From the IMG/VR virus record IMGVR_UViG_3300043331_002226, positions 1-33,798 of that record: a stretch of DNA of 33,798 nucleotides; one strand, 5' to 3'. How positions within the stretch are numbered: position 1 is the first letter of the stretch; each line of letters starts with the position of its first letter. Of the stretch, positions 23,427-30,132 are shown piece after piece. Source of the DNA: a virus. A program made the translations under genes and the position numbers. The notes under the pieces were generated by a model, which made no database searches, had not been told where the DNA came from, and saw only the letters and a list, made by a program, of their open reading frames with translations.

Positions 23427-24623
23427 ATGGCCAAGCGGCTCTACAGCAAGGGGCATCCCGCGCAAGGCGTGCAGGTCACCTCACCCGAGCTGCGCCAGAA
23501 CTTCCTCGCCCTGGACGACCGGATCATGGGGGCGAACGCGAAGGCGCAGGGCACGCCCGGGATGACGGTCGCGGTCGACGCCTTCGAGTACCTCGGCTCC
23601 GACAACATCAGCTGGAAGGCCTACGCCGGCGGGAACTCGCCGGCCATCACGGCGCCGACCACGAACCCGCGCATCGCACTGCTGACGGTCGACGACACCG
23701 GGGCGTTGGCCTGGACCTACGGCGCCGAGGCCGCCAGCCCGCTGAAGCCCAACCCGCCGGCGGGGAAGGTGCCGATCTGCTGGGTGTACGGCCGCGTGGC
23801 CATGACCCTGATCAACGACGAGGACTCGGGCTCCCACGGCTTCATCCTCGCTCAGGCGTCGGCGCTCCGCCCGATCCCCAGCGCCGCCTCGCTCGTCCCC
23901 AAGGGCCAGTGCCGGCTGACGAAGAGCGGCTCGAACCTGCTGCTGTCGCCCTTCCAGGGGAACCTCCTGACGACGAACTCCGTCGACCGCATCATCCCCG
24001 ACGCGGGCGTCACCCTTGGGACCGGTGGCCTGTCCGCGAGCACGACCTACTTCATCTACGCCTTCGACAACGCGGGCACCCTGACGCTGGAGGCGAGCAC
24101 GACCGCGCCCGTCGTGCAGGCCGGCACGGGGATCCGGATCAAGGGCGGCCCGGACGCCACGCGCACGCTGGTCGGCATGGCGCGTACGACGGCGGGGACG
24201 GCGTGGATCGACGACGCCGAGAACCGATTGGTCATCAGCTACTTCCACCGGCGGACCATCCATCTCAAGAAGGACGGCCCGGGCGGCACGACGACCGCGA
24301 CGAGTCTCACCGAAATCAATTCGGGATTCCGCCTCACCTACCTGACCTGGGCGGACGAGGCGGTGCACATCGGCTACTCCGGGGCGGCTTCGAACAACAC
24401 CGCGAACCAGTTCGTCGGGGTGGGGCTCGCGCCGGATGGCACGCCCATCAACCCGCTGGTCTTCCAGCAGGACGCGACGGCGAACAACAACGCTTCCATC
24501 ACGATCAGCACGCTGGTCTCGCAGACCGAGGCCGTCCATGACCTGCGGCTCTTCGGGATCGTCCAGTCTGGCACCGGGACCTACCGGGCCGACGGGACCC
24601 TGTGGGCCGCGATTCGGGGGTGA
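23427..24623 (+). CDS. Tail fibre-like protein
   Basis: A 398-residue protein. It opens with LYSKGHPAQGVQVTSPELRQ NFLALDDRI, which is common to phage tail fibre or tip-attached proteins. The middle is beta-rich and Thr/Gly-rich. The C-terminal roughly 130 residues (ISYFHRRTIHLKKD, FRLTYLTWADEAVHIGYSG, FGIVQSGTGTYRADGTLW) are clearly related to the end of the protein at 25062-25871, so this looks like a shared exposed domain. The gene is 13 bases after the tail-tip stop with GGGAGG before the ATG. Receptor binding is inference. Confidence 0.6.
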   Translation: MAKRLYSKGHPAQGVQVTSPELRQNFLALDDRIMGANAKAQGTPGMTVAVDAFEYLGSDNISWKAYAGGNSPAITAPTTNPRIALLTVDDTGALAWTYGAEAASPLKPNPPAGKVPICWVYGRVAMTLINDEDSGSHGFILAQASALRPIPSAASLVPKGQCRLTKSGSNLLLSPFQGNLLTTNSVDRIIPDAGVTLGTGGLSASTTYFIYAFDNAGTLTLEASTTAPVVQAGTGIRIKGGPDATRTLVGMARTTAGTAWIDDAENRLVISYFHRRTIHLKKDGPGGTTTATSLTEINSGFRLTYLTWADEAVHIGYSGAASNNTANQFVGVGLAPDGTPINPLVFQQDATANNNASITISTLVSQTEAVHDLRLFGIVQSGTGTYRADGTLWAAIRG

Positions 24624-24625
24624 CC

Positions 24626-25057
24626 ATGCGACGAGTCCTCATCCTCCTCTTCACCGTCGGCCTGCTGGGCGGCACGCCCGCCGCGGGGGCCGGGCCGCTT
24701 CAGTCCGTCATCACGGAGGTCCTCCTCACCGTGCCACCGGGGCAAGACCGGGCCATCGTGTCACTGCCCGTGGCCATCCCCCCGGGGGCCACGAGGCTCG
24801 TCGGCTGGAAGCACCGGGTGGTCTACCCGACCCATCTGGCGAGCTACACGACGATCGAGACCGTGATCCGCCACCGCGGGAAGATCGACACGACGGAGCT
24901 CTTCAACGCCTCCTGGGACAACGACCCCGCCCCCGTGATGGCGCCCGCGGGACGCGGCTGGGCCGTCGACGCCGTCGACGATCCCTGGCTCTGGCTCTTC
25001 TGCTGGGGGCCGCCCGGTGCCCAGTGCCTGCCGGTGGTCCTGCTCCACTTCGAGTGA
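24626..25057 (+). CDS. Secreted hypothetical protein within tail fibre region
   Basis: A 143-residue protein with a clear signal peptide: MRR, hydrophobic ILLFTVGLLGG, and a TPAAGAGP cleavage region near residue 24. The mature part is beta-rich, with ends WLWLFCWGPPGAQCLPV and a Cys pair. It sits between two paralogous fibre genes. A secreted protein in a fibre cluster is unusual for a phage; it may be an envelope-directed accessory or a virion component exported during infection. No family recognised. Confidence 0.55.
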   Translation: MRRVLILLFTVGLLGGTPAAGAGPLQSVITEVLLTVPPGQDRAIVSLPVAIPPGATRLVGWKHRVVYPTHLASYTTIETVIRHRGKIDTTELFNASWDNDPAPVMAPAGRGWAVDAVDDPWLWLFCWGPPGAQCLPVVLLHFE

Positions 25058-25061
25058 GCGC

Positions 25062-25871
25062 GTGCCGACCCCCGACCTGACCCAGGAAGCCCGGATCCGG
25101 CCGGCCGGCTGGTTCCTCCACGGCCAGTGCCGGCTTGAGGGGGGCCCCTTTGACCCCACGCTGGTGCTGCGGCCGCACGGCGGGTCCTACCTCTACATCG
25201 ACCGGCTGCCGCGCATCATCCCGCCGTTTGGCGTCGGCCTCGTCGTCACCGGGCTCACCCCGCTCCAGTGGTACTTCATCTATGCCCGGTGGATCGACGA
25301 CGGCGGGGGGCTCGGCCATATCGACCTGATCGCCGACACGCAGGACCACGTCACCGAGCCCGACCTCGGGATCGAGGTCGCCACCCACAATCCACGCTGG
25401 ACGCTGGTGGGCCAGGCCTTCATCGAGGCGTCCGGAGCGACCTGGCAGCAGTCCCTGAGCTGGTTCAATCGCCGGAAGAAGACCATCTCAAAGCTCGCGC
25501 TGGACGCGATCACCTTCTCGAATACCACGCCGGCCGAGGCGTCTGCGGGCCTCCGCGTGACCTTCATCACCTGGGGCGGGGCCACGGTGATCGCGGCGGG
25601 CAGCGTCTCCCAGAACACCGCCGGCGCCACGGTCGCGGTCGGCGTCGCCTTCAACCAGACGAACCCGGCCCACCGCGAGCTGCGCTGGGTGCCCAGCGCC
25701 AACACCGAAGTGGGCGCCATGACGCTGAATTACGAGATCGACGGCCTCAGCGAAGGGTTTCTCCATTTCGCCACAGTCATCGCCTACGTCAGCGCCGGAC
25801 AGGGCACGCTCGTGGGAATCAATACCACCGACCCGCGCAACTGGCGCCTCACGGTCGAAGTGGAGGGCTGA
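25062..25871 (+). CDS. Tail fibre-like protein, paralogue of the 23427-24623 product
   Basis: A 269-residue protein. Its C-terminal part (SLSWFNRRKKTISKLALD, GLRVTFITWGGATVIAAG, FATVIAYVSAGQGTLVGINT) aligns by eye with the end of the fibre gene upstream. Both share a WFxRRxK/YFHRRT start, an FITW/YLTW core, a gap of similar length and a closing beta strand. The N-terminus (ARIRPAGWFLHGQCRLEGGP) differs. GTG 25062 is chosen because it follows the upstream stop and precedes conserved text. Probably a virion surface or fibre protein with a duplicated domain. Confidence 0.6.
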   Translation: MPTPDLTQEARIRPAGWFLHGQCRLEGGPFDPTLVLRPHGGSYLYIDRLPRIIPPFGVGLVVTGLTPLQWYFIYARWIDDGGGLGHIDLIADTQDHVTEPDLGIEVATHNPRWTLVGQAFIEASGATWQQSLSWFNRRKKTISKLALDAITFSNTTPAEASAGLRVTFITWGGATVIAAGSVSQNTAGATVAVGVAFNQTNPAHRELRWVPSANTEVGAMTLNYEIDGLSEGFLHFATVIAYVSAGQGTLVGINTTDPRNWRLTVEVEG

Positions 25872-25875
25872 CCGG

Positions 25876-25959
25876 GTGCTCTGCTGGAACGGCAATTTGG
25901 CCGTCGGCAAGTACGGGCGGTGCCCGCATCCGGCCGGCGTGGTGAAGGGGAGGGCCTAG
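25876..25959 (+). CDS. Possible small Cys protein
   Basis: A 27-residue frame, LCWNGNLAVGKYGRCPHPAG then VVKGRA. It starts at GTG 25876, 4 bases after the fibre stop, and overlaps the start region of the next gene. Two Cys could form a disulfide. The position suits a translationally coupled small protein, but evidence is thin. Confidence 0.3.
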   Translation: MLCWNGNLAVGKYGRCPHPAGVVKGRA

Positions 25960-26480
25960 CCATCGCTGCGACAGTCGAGCTCGATGAAAGTAACCACTCC
26001 GGCGGCGAGGTCGTCACCCACGGGATCACGAACTCGAACTACGGGAGCGTGGACCAGGTCAACCTGAGCGCCCCGGCCAACCCGATCACGCCGGGGCAGA
26101 ACTCGTTCGAGAAGTGGTGCCGGTGGCACGTCACCGCCCTGGGCGGCGCCGTCAGCGTCCGAGCCTTCCGGTTCTTCTCGACGGTGCCGGCGGCCGACAC
26201 GACGCATCACTTCAACGGCTCGACGGTCCAGGGCACCTACGACTCCGCGAACCACAAGCAGACGGCCTACAGCCAGCCGGCGACCAGCGCCACCCGCACG
26301 TCCGAGGCGGTCCCGACGGTGGCGCCGTCCACGGCCAACATCGGCGTCGGCGGGTCGCTGACGGGCGAGCTCACCGCGCCCGGCTCGACGGACTACCTCG
26401 TGAGCCAGATCCGGACGGGGGCGCCGGCGGTCGCGGGGACGGTGCTCACGAACTCGTACAGGTACGAAGAGATCGCCTGA
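25920..26480 (+). CDS. Tail-associated structural protein, hypothetical
   Basis: A 186-residue protein. After an unsupported start it has AATVELDESNHSGGEVVTHG, a beta-rich Thr/Asn/Ser middle (SKWCRW-type motif EKWCRWHVTALGGAVSVRAF), and an ending RTGAPAVAGTVLTNSYRYEE. The composition (Thr/Ser/Ala/Asn, few charges) is like surface or fibre proteins. The only in-frame start near the conserved text is GTG 25920; a shorter start would need CTA, so a non-standard or misread start is possible. Family unknown. Confidence 0.55.
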   Translation: MPASGRRGEGEGLAIAATVELDESNHSGGEVVTHGITNSNYGSVDQVNLSAPANPITPGQNSFEKWCRWHVTALGGAVSVRAFRFFSTVPAADTTHHFNGSTVQGTYDSANHKQTAYSQPATSATRTSEAVPTVAPSTANIGVGGSLTGELTAPGSTDYLVSQIRTGAPAVAGTVLTNSYRYEEIA

Positions 26481-26482
26481 CG

Positions 26483-26734
26483 ATGGGCCCCTTCGGCATC
26501 CTCGACCCGACGGCCGCGACCCACACGCCGGGCGCGAGCTGCGCCAGCTGCCTCGAGGGCTGGCCGCGGCCCTGCCCCCGAGTGGCCGAGCGCGGCTTCC
26601 AGGGGACCTACGACGACGCGGGGCGACAGCTCAGCTCAGCCTGGGTCGAGACGCGGTGCTCGGGCGAGGTTCACGCCGAGGTGGTCGGTGGCGCGATCGA
26701 GACGCGCTGCTCGGCCTGTGGCGTGACCCGATGA
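26483..26734 (+). CDS. Small Cys-rich hypothetical protein
   Basis: An 83-residue protein with CASCLEGWPRPCPR near residue 20 and ETRCSGEVHAE then ETRCSACGVTR at the end. Several Cys pairs suggest a zinc-ribbon-type fold. It lies 2 bases after the upstream stop and overlaps the next ATG by 4 bases. No family recognised. Confidence 0.5.
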   Translation: MGPFGILDPTAATHTPGASCASCLEGWPRPCPRVAERGFQGTYDDAGRQLSSAWVETRCSGEVHAEVVGGAIETRCSACGVTR

Positions 26735-27213
26735 CCCTGGCCACCCATGCCCAGCGGATCGCGTCCCCGAATCCCTGCCATCCCTTCTTGTGGGAGGCCC
26801 GGTATGAGAAGGGCCGCCTCAAGCAGTGGGACTTCGACGGGTGGAAGGCGTCCCGGGACATCGACCGCCGGCGCCTCCGCTCCCTCGTGATCCACGGCCA
26901 CCCCGCGAGCCCCATCGAGCTCCATCTGCCCTACGCCCCCTGGCCCGAGGGCCCGGCGCCGACCGAGATGATCGTCCAGGCGACGACGGACATCCGGGAG
27001 TCGGTCGAGCTGGGGACCGGGCAGAAGCGGACCGAGGTCGCGACTTGGTGCTTCTTCGGGGTGCGCTACCGCCCCGACGAGGCCCATGTGGTCCAACTCG
27101 ACCCGCACGGCCACGTGCTCGCGGCGATCGTGGACGTCGTCGCGCCGGTCCCGTGCGACCGCTGCGGCCCGCAGCCAGGCGACCGGCCGGGAATCCTGGT
27201 GCCGCTGCCGTGA
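26731..27213 (+). CDS. Hypothetical protein of the late operon
   Basis: A 160-residue soluble protein with FLWEARYEKGRLKQWDFDGW, SLVIHGHPASPIELHLPY, and GTGQKRTEVATWCFFGVRYR followed by a C-terminal CDRCGPQPG. Unknown family. ATG 26731 overlaps the preceding stop. It is the last rightward gene before a minus-strand moron, so it probably ends the tail operon. Confidence 0.55.
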   Translation: MTLATHAQRIASPNPCHPFLWEARYEKGRLKQWDFDGWKASRDIDRRRLRSLVIHGHPASPIELHLPYAPWPEGPAPTEMIVQATTDIRESVELGTGQKRTEVATWCFFGVRYRPDEAHVVQLDPHGHVLAAIVDVVAPVPCDRCGPQPGDRPGILVPLP

Positions 27214-27215
27214 GC

Positions 27216-27602
27216 CTACGGGGACGCGCCGGGCGGTGGGCCGAGGACCCAGACCCTGACATGCGGACCCCCCGTGATCCCCGGCGTGGTCGTCACGATC
27301 GCAGACCCCTGGAAGATCCCGCAGCTCACGGCAACGCCGCCTCCGAATCTCGGGTCATAGGCGTCCCACTCTCGGACGAAGATCGGCCCCGAGAGGTCCA
27401 GCACCCACGCCCGGACTCGTGGCGGGGCGCCGGTGGCGCGGGCGGTGATCACCCAGGGGAAGCAGAACGCCACGTTGACCCCGCCCGCGTCCTCGGGGTC
27501 GAAGGCGAACCACTCCAGGAAGAGTTCTGGGGCCTGTGCGTCCGTCGGCATCGGCGCGAGCCCCACGAGCAGCGCGAGAACAAGACCGAGACGCCACGCC
27601 AT
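27216..27602 (-). CDS. Secreted hypothetical protein, candidate moron
   Basis: A 128-residue protein with a signal peptide (MAWRLGLVLALLVGLAPMPT, cleavage near DAQA). The mature part has Trp- and Asp-rich strands (EWFAFDPEDAGGVNVAFCFP) and GPHVRVWVLGPPPGAS. GGGAGG precedes the ATG on the minus strand. Its orientation opposes all surrounding late genes, and it ends 3 bases from the upstream gene's stop, the usual look of a lysogenic-conversion or moron gene. No promoter or terminator could be assigned confidently. No family recognised. Confidence 0.6.
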   Translation of the reverse strand: MAWRLGLVLALLVGLAPMPTDAQAPELFLEWFAFDPEDAGGVNVAFCFPWVITARATGAPPRVRAWVLDLSGPIFVREWDAYDPRFGGGVAVSCGIFQGSAIVTTTPGITGGPHVRVWVLGPPPGASP

Positions 27603-27646
27603 GGAAGCCTCCCGAGGGGATGGATGGGGTCTCGTCAGGGTACACC

Positions 27647-28102
27647 ATGAGCTCCAGCCTCCGCGCCCGCCTGCTTGCCCAGTTCGAGGCCGTCGAGGGC
27701 TACCGCCGGTTCCCGTATCGGGACACCGAGGGCGTCCTGACGATCGGCATCGGGCGGAACCTGGAGACCAAGGGGATCAGTCACCCCGAGGCGGTGGGCC
27801 TGGCCGAGAACGACCTGGACGACGCGATCGAGGCGGTCGCGGCGCGGTGGCCCTGGACGGGCAGCCTGGCCGAGGCGCGCCTGGCCACCCTGATCGAGAT
27901 GTGCCTGAACCTCGGGCCGGCCGGGCTCGCCGACTTCCGTCAGATGTGGGCGGCGCTGCGCGGCGGCGACTTCGAGCGCGCGGCGGCCGAGATCCTCGAC
28001 AGCGACGCGGCGCGGTCGCCCGACGCGCCGGGCCTCCGCACGCGCTACCAGCGGCTCGCCCGCCAGATGCGGGCGGGCACCTTTGACAGGGAGGACCCAT
28101 GA
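27647..28102 (+). CDS. T4-type lysozyme (GH24-like endolysin)
   Basis: A 151-residue protein with the active-site pattern E-8-D-5-T: FEAVEGYRRFPYRDTEG then VLTIGIGRNLE, the classic T4 lysozyme family signature. The remaining helical domain has LIEMCLNLGPAGLADFRQM. It has no signal peptide, so it needs a holin. It degrades peptidoglycan for host lysis. ATG 27647 is close behind the moron gene. The next gene's ATG overlaps its stop. Confidence 0.88.
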   Translation: MSSSLRARLLAQFEAVEGYRRFPYRDTEGVLTIGIGRNLETKGISHPEAVGLAENDLDDAIEAVAARWPWTGSLAEARLATLIEMCLNLGPAGLADFRQMWAALRGGDFERAAAEILDSDAARSPDAPGLRTRYQRLARQMRAGTFDREDP

Positions 28103-28365
28103 GACGACTCGGCGTGCTCCTGTGCGCGATGCTGGCGCTCGCCGCCTGCAAGGACAGCAGCGGCGGCTCCACCACCAACTTCTTCGGCCCGGTGACCATC
28201 TCGGGCTGCTCGGTCCTGATCCTGCCGGGCGGTGCGACGGTCGGGGCCGGGGACCCGCGGGTCGGTGACCTCGGCGGGGGCCAGGTCGCCTTCGGGGGCT
28301 CCACGTTCACGATCGCGCCGGACTGCTCGCTGCGCCCGGTGGCCGTCGTGCCGCCGGTGGCCTGA
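28099..28365 (+). CDS. Small lipoprotein in lysis cassette
   Basis: An 88-residue protein with MRRLGVLLCAMLALAACKDS, a clear lipobox (LAAC) with Cys17 as the lipidated residue, and an Asp/Ser at +2/+3. The mature part is Gly/Val-rich with one later Cys pair-like position (ISGCSVLILP, PDCSLR). Its position between lysozyme and holin-like genes suggests an o-spanin-like or other outer-membrane accessory, but it lacks the Pro-rich feature of Rz1. ATG overlaps the lysozyme stop (ATGA). Confidence 0.6.
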   Translation: MRRLGVLLCAMLALAACKDSSGGSTTNFFGPVTISGCSVLILPGGATVGAGDPRVGDLGGGQVAFGGSTFTIAPDCSLRPVAVVPPVA

Positions 28366-28369
28366 GGCG

Positions 28370-28630
28370 ATGCCCGCGCCCGAGTGGTTGTCGTGGCTCG
28401 GCGACTTCATCAAGAACGTCGGCATCCCGGGCGCGATCGCGTTCTTCGTGCTCTGGCGGTTGAATGGGACGCTGAAGTCCCTGCGGGACAGCAACGTCGA
28501 GGTGGTGGTGGCGCTCAAGGCGCTCTCGGGCAACCTCGACCAGTTTCGCCAGGGGACGACGGAGGCCCGGGAGAAGATCATGGAGACGCTCGGGCGCATC
28601 GAGCGGCATCAGGGGAGGGCCGGCGCATGA
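28370..28630 (+). CDS. Small membrane protein with coiled coil, holin-like
   Basis: An 86-residue protein. Residues about 12-30 (VGIPGAIAFFVLWRL) form one membrane helix, followed by a charged helical region (LKALSGNLDQFRQGTTEARE) likely to be a coiled coil. This resembles phage holin-associated XhlA/BhlA-like proteins. It lies 4 bases after the lipoprotein stop and overlaps the next gene by 4 bases. Role in membrane lesion formation is inference. Confidence 0.5.
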   Translation: MPAPEWLSWLGDFIKNVGIPGAIAFFVLWRLNGTLKSLRDSNVEVVVALKALSGNLDQFRQGTTEAREKIMETLGRIERHQGRAGA

Positions 28631-29301
28631 CCATCGATCTCCTGCTCTTCATCGGCGGCGTCCTCGGGGCGCTCGCCAACCGGCTGGCCGGGGCGAACCC
28701 CACGCGCTCGTGGGCCACGGTCGGCGAAGTGGCGGTGTCGGGCGCCATCATGGTCGGGCTCGTGGCGCTCGGCCTCGTCCCGGCCGAGTGGCGCGCGGCG
28801 ATGGAGGCCAACCCCTTGCGCGTCGGCCTCTTCGCGTTCGCGGCCGCGTTCCTGATCGGCCCCGGGCTCATCACCCTCGGGAAGAGCTTCTTCTACCGGC
28901 TGACGCCGAAGAACGGGAACGGGGACAAGACGAGCCCGGGGGTGAAGCTGGGGGGGCTGCTCCTGGTCGTGGCGCTCCTCGGGACCGCGGCGTGCGGCAC
29001 CGCGAAGGGGCTCTTCGACAGCGGGCCGCCGATGGTCTCCGCGCCGCGGACCGACGTGGAGAACGCCCGGGTCCGGTTCGCCCGGGTCCTGGGGAAGATC
29101 GAGCAGTGGGCCGAGGGCAAGTGTACGGCGGGCGACCTGACCAAGGACGAGTGCCGCCGGGCCCGCGAGGTGGTGGCCCAGATCGAGGCCGCCAACGCCG
29201 CCTACGAGAAGAGCGTGACGGCCCAGGGCGGCACGATGAACCTCGAGCCGCTGATCGGGACCCTGGAGAAGCTGCTCCCGCTGTTGCTCGGGGCGCTGTG
29301 A
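28627..29301 (+). CDS. Membrane protein with holin-like N-terminus and internal lipobox
   Basis: A 224-residue protein with membrane helices near residues 4-17 (LLLFIGGVLGALAN), 35-52 (VAVSGAIMVGLVALGLV) and 65-85 (VGLFAFAAAFLIGPGL). After a short basic linker comes LLLVVALLGTAACGTAKG near 115-130, which looks like a second signal with a lipobox (TAAC), then a helical soluble region and a hydrophobic C-terminal end (IGTLEKLLPLLLGAL). It may be a fusion of a holin-like module and a lipoprotein, or one protein with late topology. ATG 28627 overlaps the upstream stop. Confidence 0.5.
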   Translation: MTIDLLLFIGGVLGALANRLAGANPTRSWATVGEVAVSGAIMVGLVALGLVPAEWRAAMEANPLRVGLFAFAAAFLIGPGLITLGKSFFYRLTPKNGNGDKTSPGVKLGGLLLVVALLGTAACGTAKGLFDSGPPMVSAPRTDVENARVRFARVLGKIEQWAEGKCTAGDLTKDECRRAREVVAQIEAANAAYEKSVTAQGGTMNLEPLIGTLEKLLPLLLGAL

Positions 29302-29657
29302 TCGCGCGCCTCCTCGTCGCCCTCCTCGCCTGTTGGACGGCCCACGTCGTCGGTGTGGAGCGCGTGATCGACGGGGATTCCGTGGTCCTCGAGCTGGCGA
29401 TCTGGCCGAAGGTCGTCGTGACGGAGACCGTCCGGGTCTTGGGCGTGGACGCGCCCGAGCGGGCCGACCTCCTCGCGTGGCGGAAGGCGCGCGGCTACAC
29501 CGAGGAGTGGCTGCGGACCTCGGGGACCACGACGGTCCGGGCGTGCAAGCGAGATAGCTTCGGGCGGCTCTTGGGCACCGTCGTGAGCCAGACCCACGGC
29601 GACCTCGCCGCCGCGCTGATCACCGCCGGCCACGGGCAGCCGTACGAGCGGCGATGA
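29298..29657 (+). CDS. Secreted staphylococcal nuclease-like protein
   Basis: A 119-residue protein with a signal peptide (MIARLLVALLACWTAHVVGV) and the SNase/thermonuclease core: ERVIDGDSVVLEL, then VRVLGVDAPERADLL with the Arg and Glu catalytic residues, and DSFGRLLGTV with the second catalytic Arg. The conserved C-terminal ending LITAGHGQPYERR is present. Such enzymes cut DNA and RNA. In the lysis region it may act on extracellular or periplasmic nucleic acid, or be a moron. GTG 29298 overlaps the preceding stop; the ATGA junction with the next gene is also present. Confidence 0.75.
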   Translation: MIARLLVALLACWTAHVVGVERVIDGDSVVLELAIWPKVVVTETVRVLGVDAPERADLLAWRKARGYTEEWLRTSGTTTVRACKRDSFGRLLGTVVSQTHGDLAAALITAGHGQPYERR

Positions 29658-29767
29658 TCCCGCCCGACCCCGACCCGCCGCGCGCCTCGTTCGAAGCCTG
29701 GTGCGTCCTCGCCCTGGTCCTGGGCTACATCCTCCTGGTCATCACGCTGCTCGCGGGGTGGTGGTGA
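29654..29767 (+). CDS. Small single-pass membrane protein, possible pinholin-like
   Basis: A 37-residue protein. Residues about 13-36 (AWCVLALVLGYILLVITLL) form one membrane helix after a Pro/Asp-rich start. ATG 29654 overlaps the nuclease stop (ATGA), so it is likely translated with it. It is the last gene of the lysis cassette. A small phage membrane protein here could be a holin or regulator. No family can be assigned from the sequence. Confidence 0.5.
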   Translation: MIPPDPDPPRASFEAWCVLALVLGYILLVITLLAGWW

Positions 29768-29885
29768 GCGAGAGCCTGAGCGGCTGGGTCCCGTGGGGGG
29801 CGGTACCGGCGGGCGGCGGAGAAGCTTAGCAAGCGGGGCATGCTGTCAGCGGGCACGCGGGTGTTGCGGACTGCTGGCCTGAGAA

Positions 29886-29921
29886 ACAAGAACGGCCGAG
29901 CACCGAGGGGCACTCGGCCGT
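29886..29921 (-). terminator. Terminator between late genes and the leftward cluster
   Basis: ACGGCCGAG (29892-29900) and CTCGGCCGT (29913-29921) form a perfect 9-bp stem with a 12-base loop. On the minus strand the stem is followed by TCTTGTTTCTC, a T-rich tail, as in a rho-independent terminator for genes to the right. On the plus strand the following bases are not T-rich, so rightward termination is less certain, though the strong stem could work in both directions. Confidence 0.65.
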
Positions 29922-29930
29922 CCCCGAGAC

Positions 29931-30107
29931 CTACCGTGAGGGCTGCTTGCTATCGCTCGGCTGTCCTTGCTGTGGCGGCGGCGCCGGCCGGTTCTCCGGG
30001 GTGCCCTTGATGGATTCCGTGATCTGAATCCGCCCGGACTCCAGGAGTACCTGCCGCACCGCCGTCTCGCTCTGGGTTTGAGTGAGGGCTTCGCTGACCT
30101 TCTTCAT
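29931..30107 (-). CDS. Small hypothetical protein, leftward cluster
   Basis: A 58-residue protein, MKKVSEALTQTQSETAVRQV then LLESGRIQITESIKG and a Pro/Gln-rich tail (PAPPPQQGQPSDSKQPSR). A Gly-rich GGGGGG element lies upstream of ATG 30107. It begins 25 bases after the Ntn hydrolase stop and ends just before the terminator, so it is likely the last gene of that transcript. Function unknown. Confidence 0.5.
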   Translation of the reverse strand: MKKVSEALTQTQSETAVRQVLLESGRIQITESIKGTPENRPAPPPQQGQPSDSKQPSR

Positions 30108-30132
30108 GGGTGCCCCCCAGGTTGCTCTTAGT

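Noticed and set aside
29764-29829. 21-residue frame after the small membrane protein
   Set aside because: Too short, no motif, and overlaps only by a common GTGA junction.
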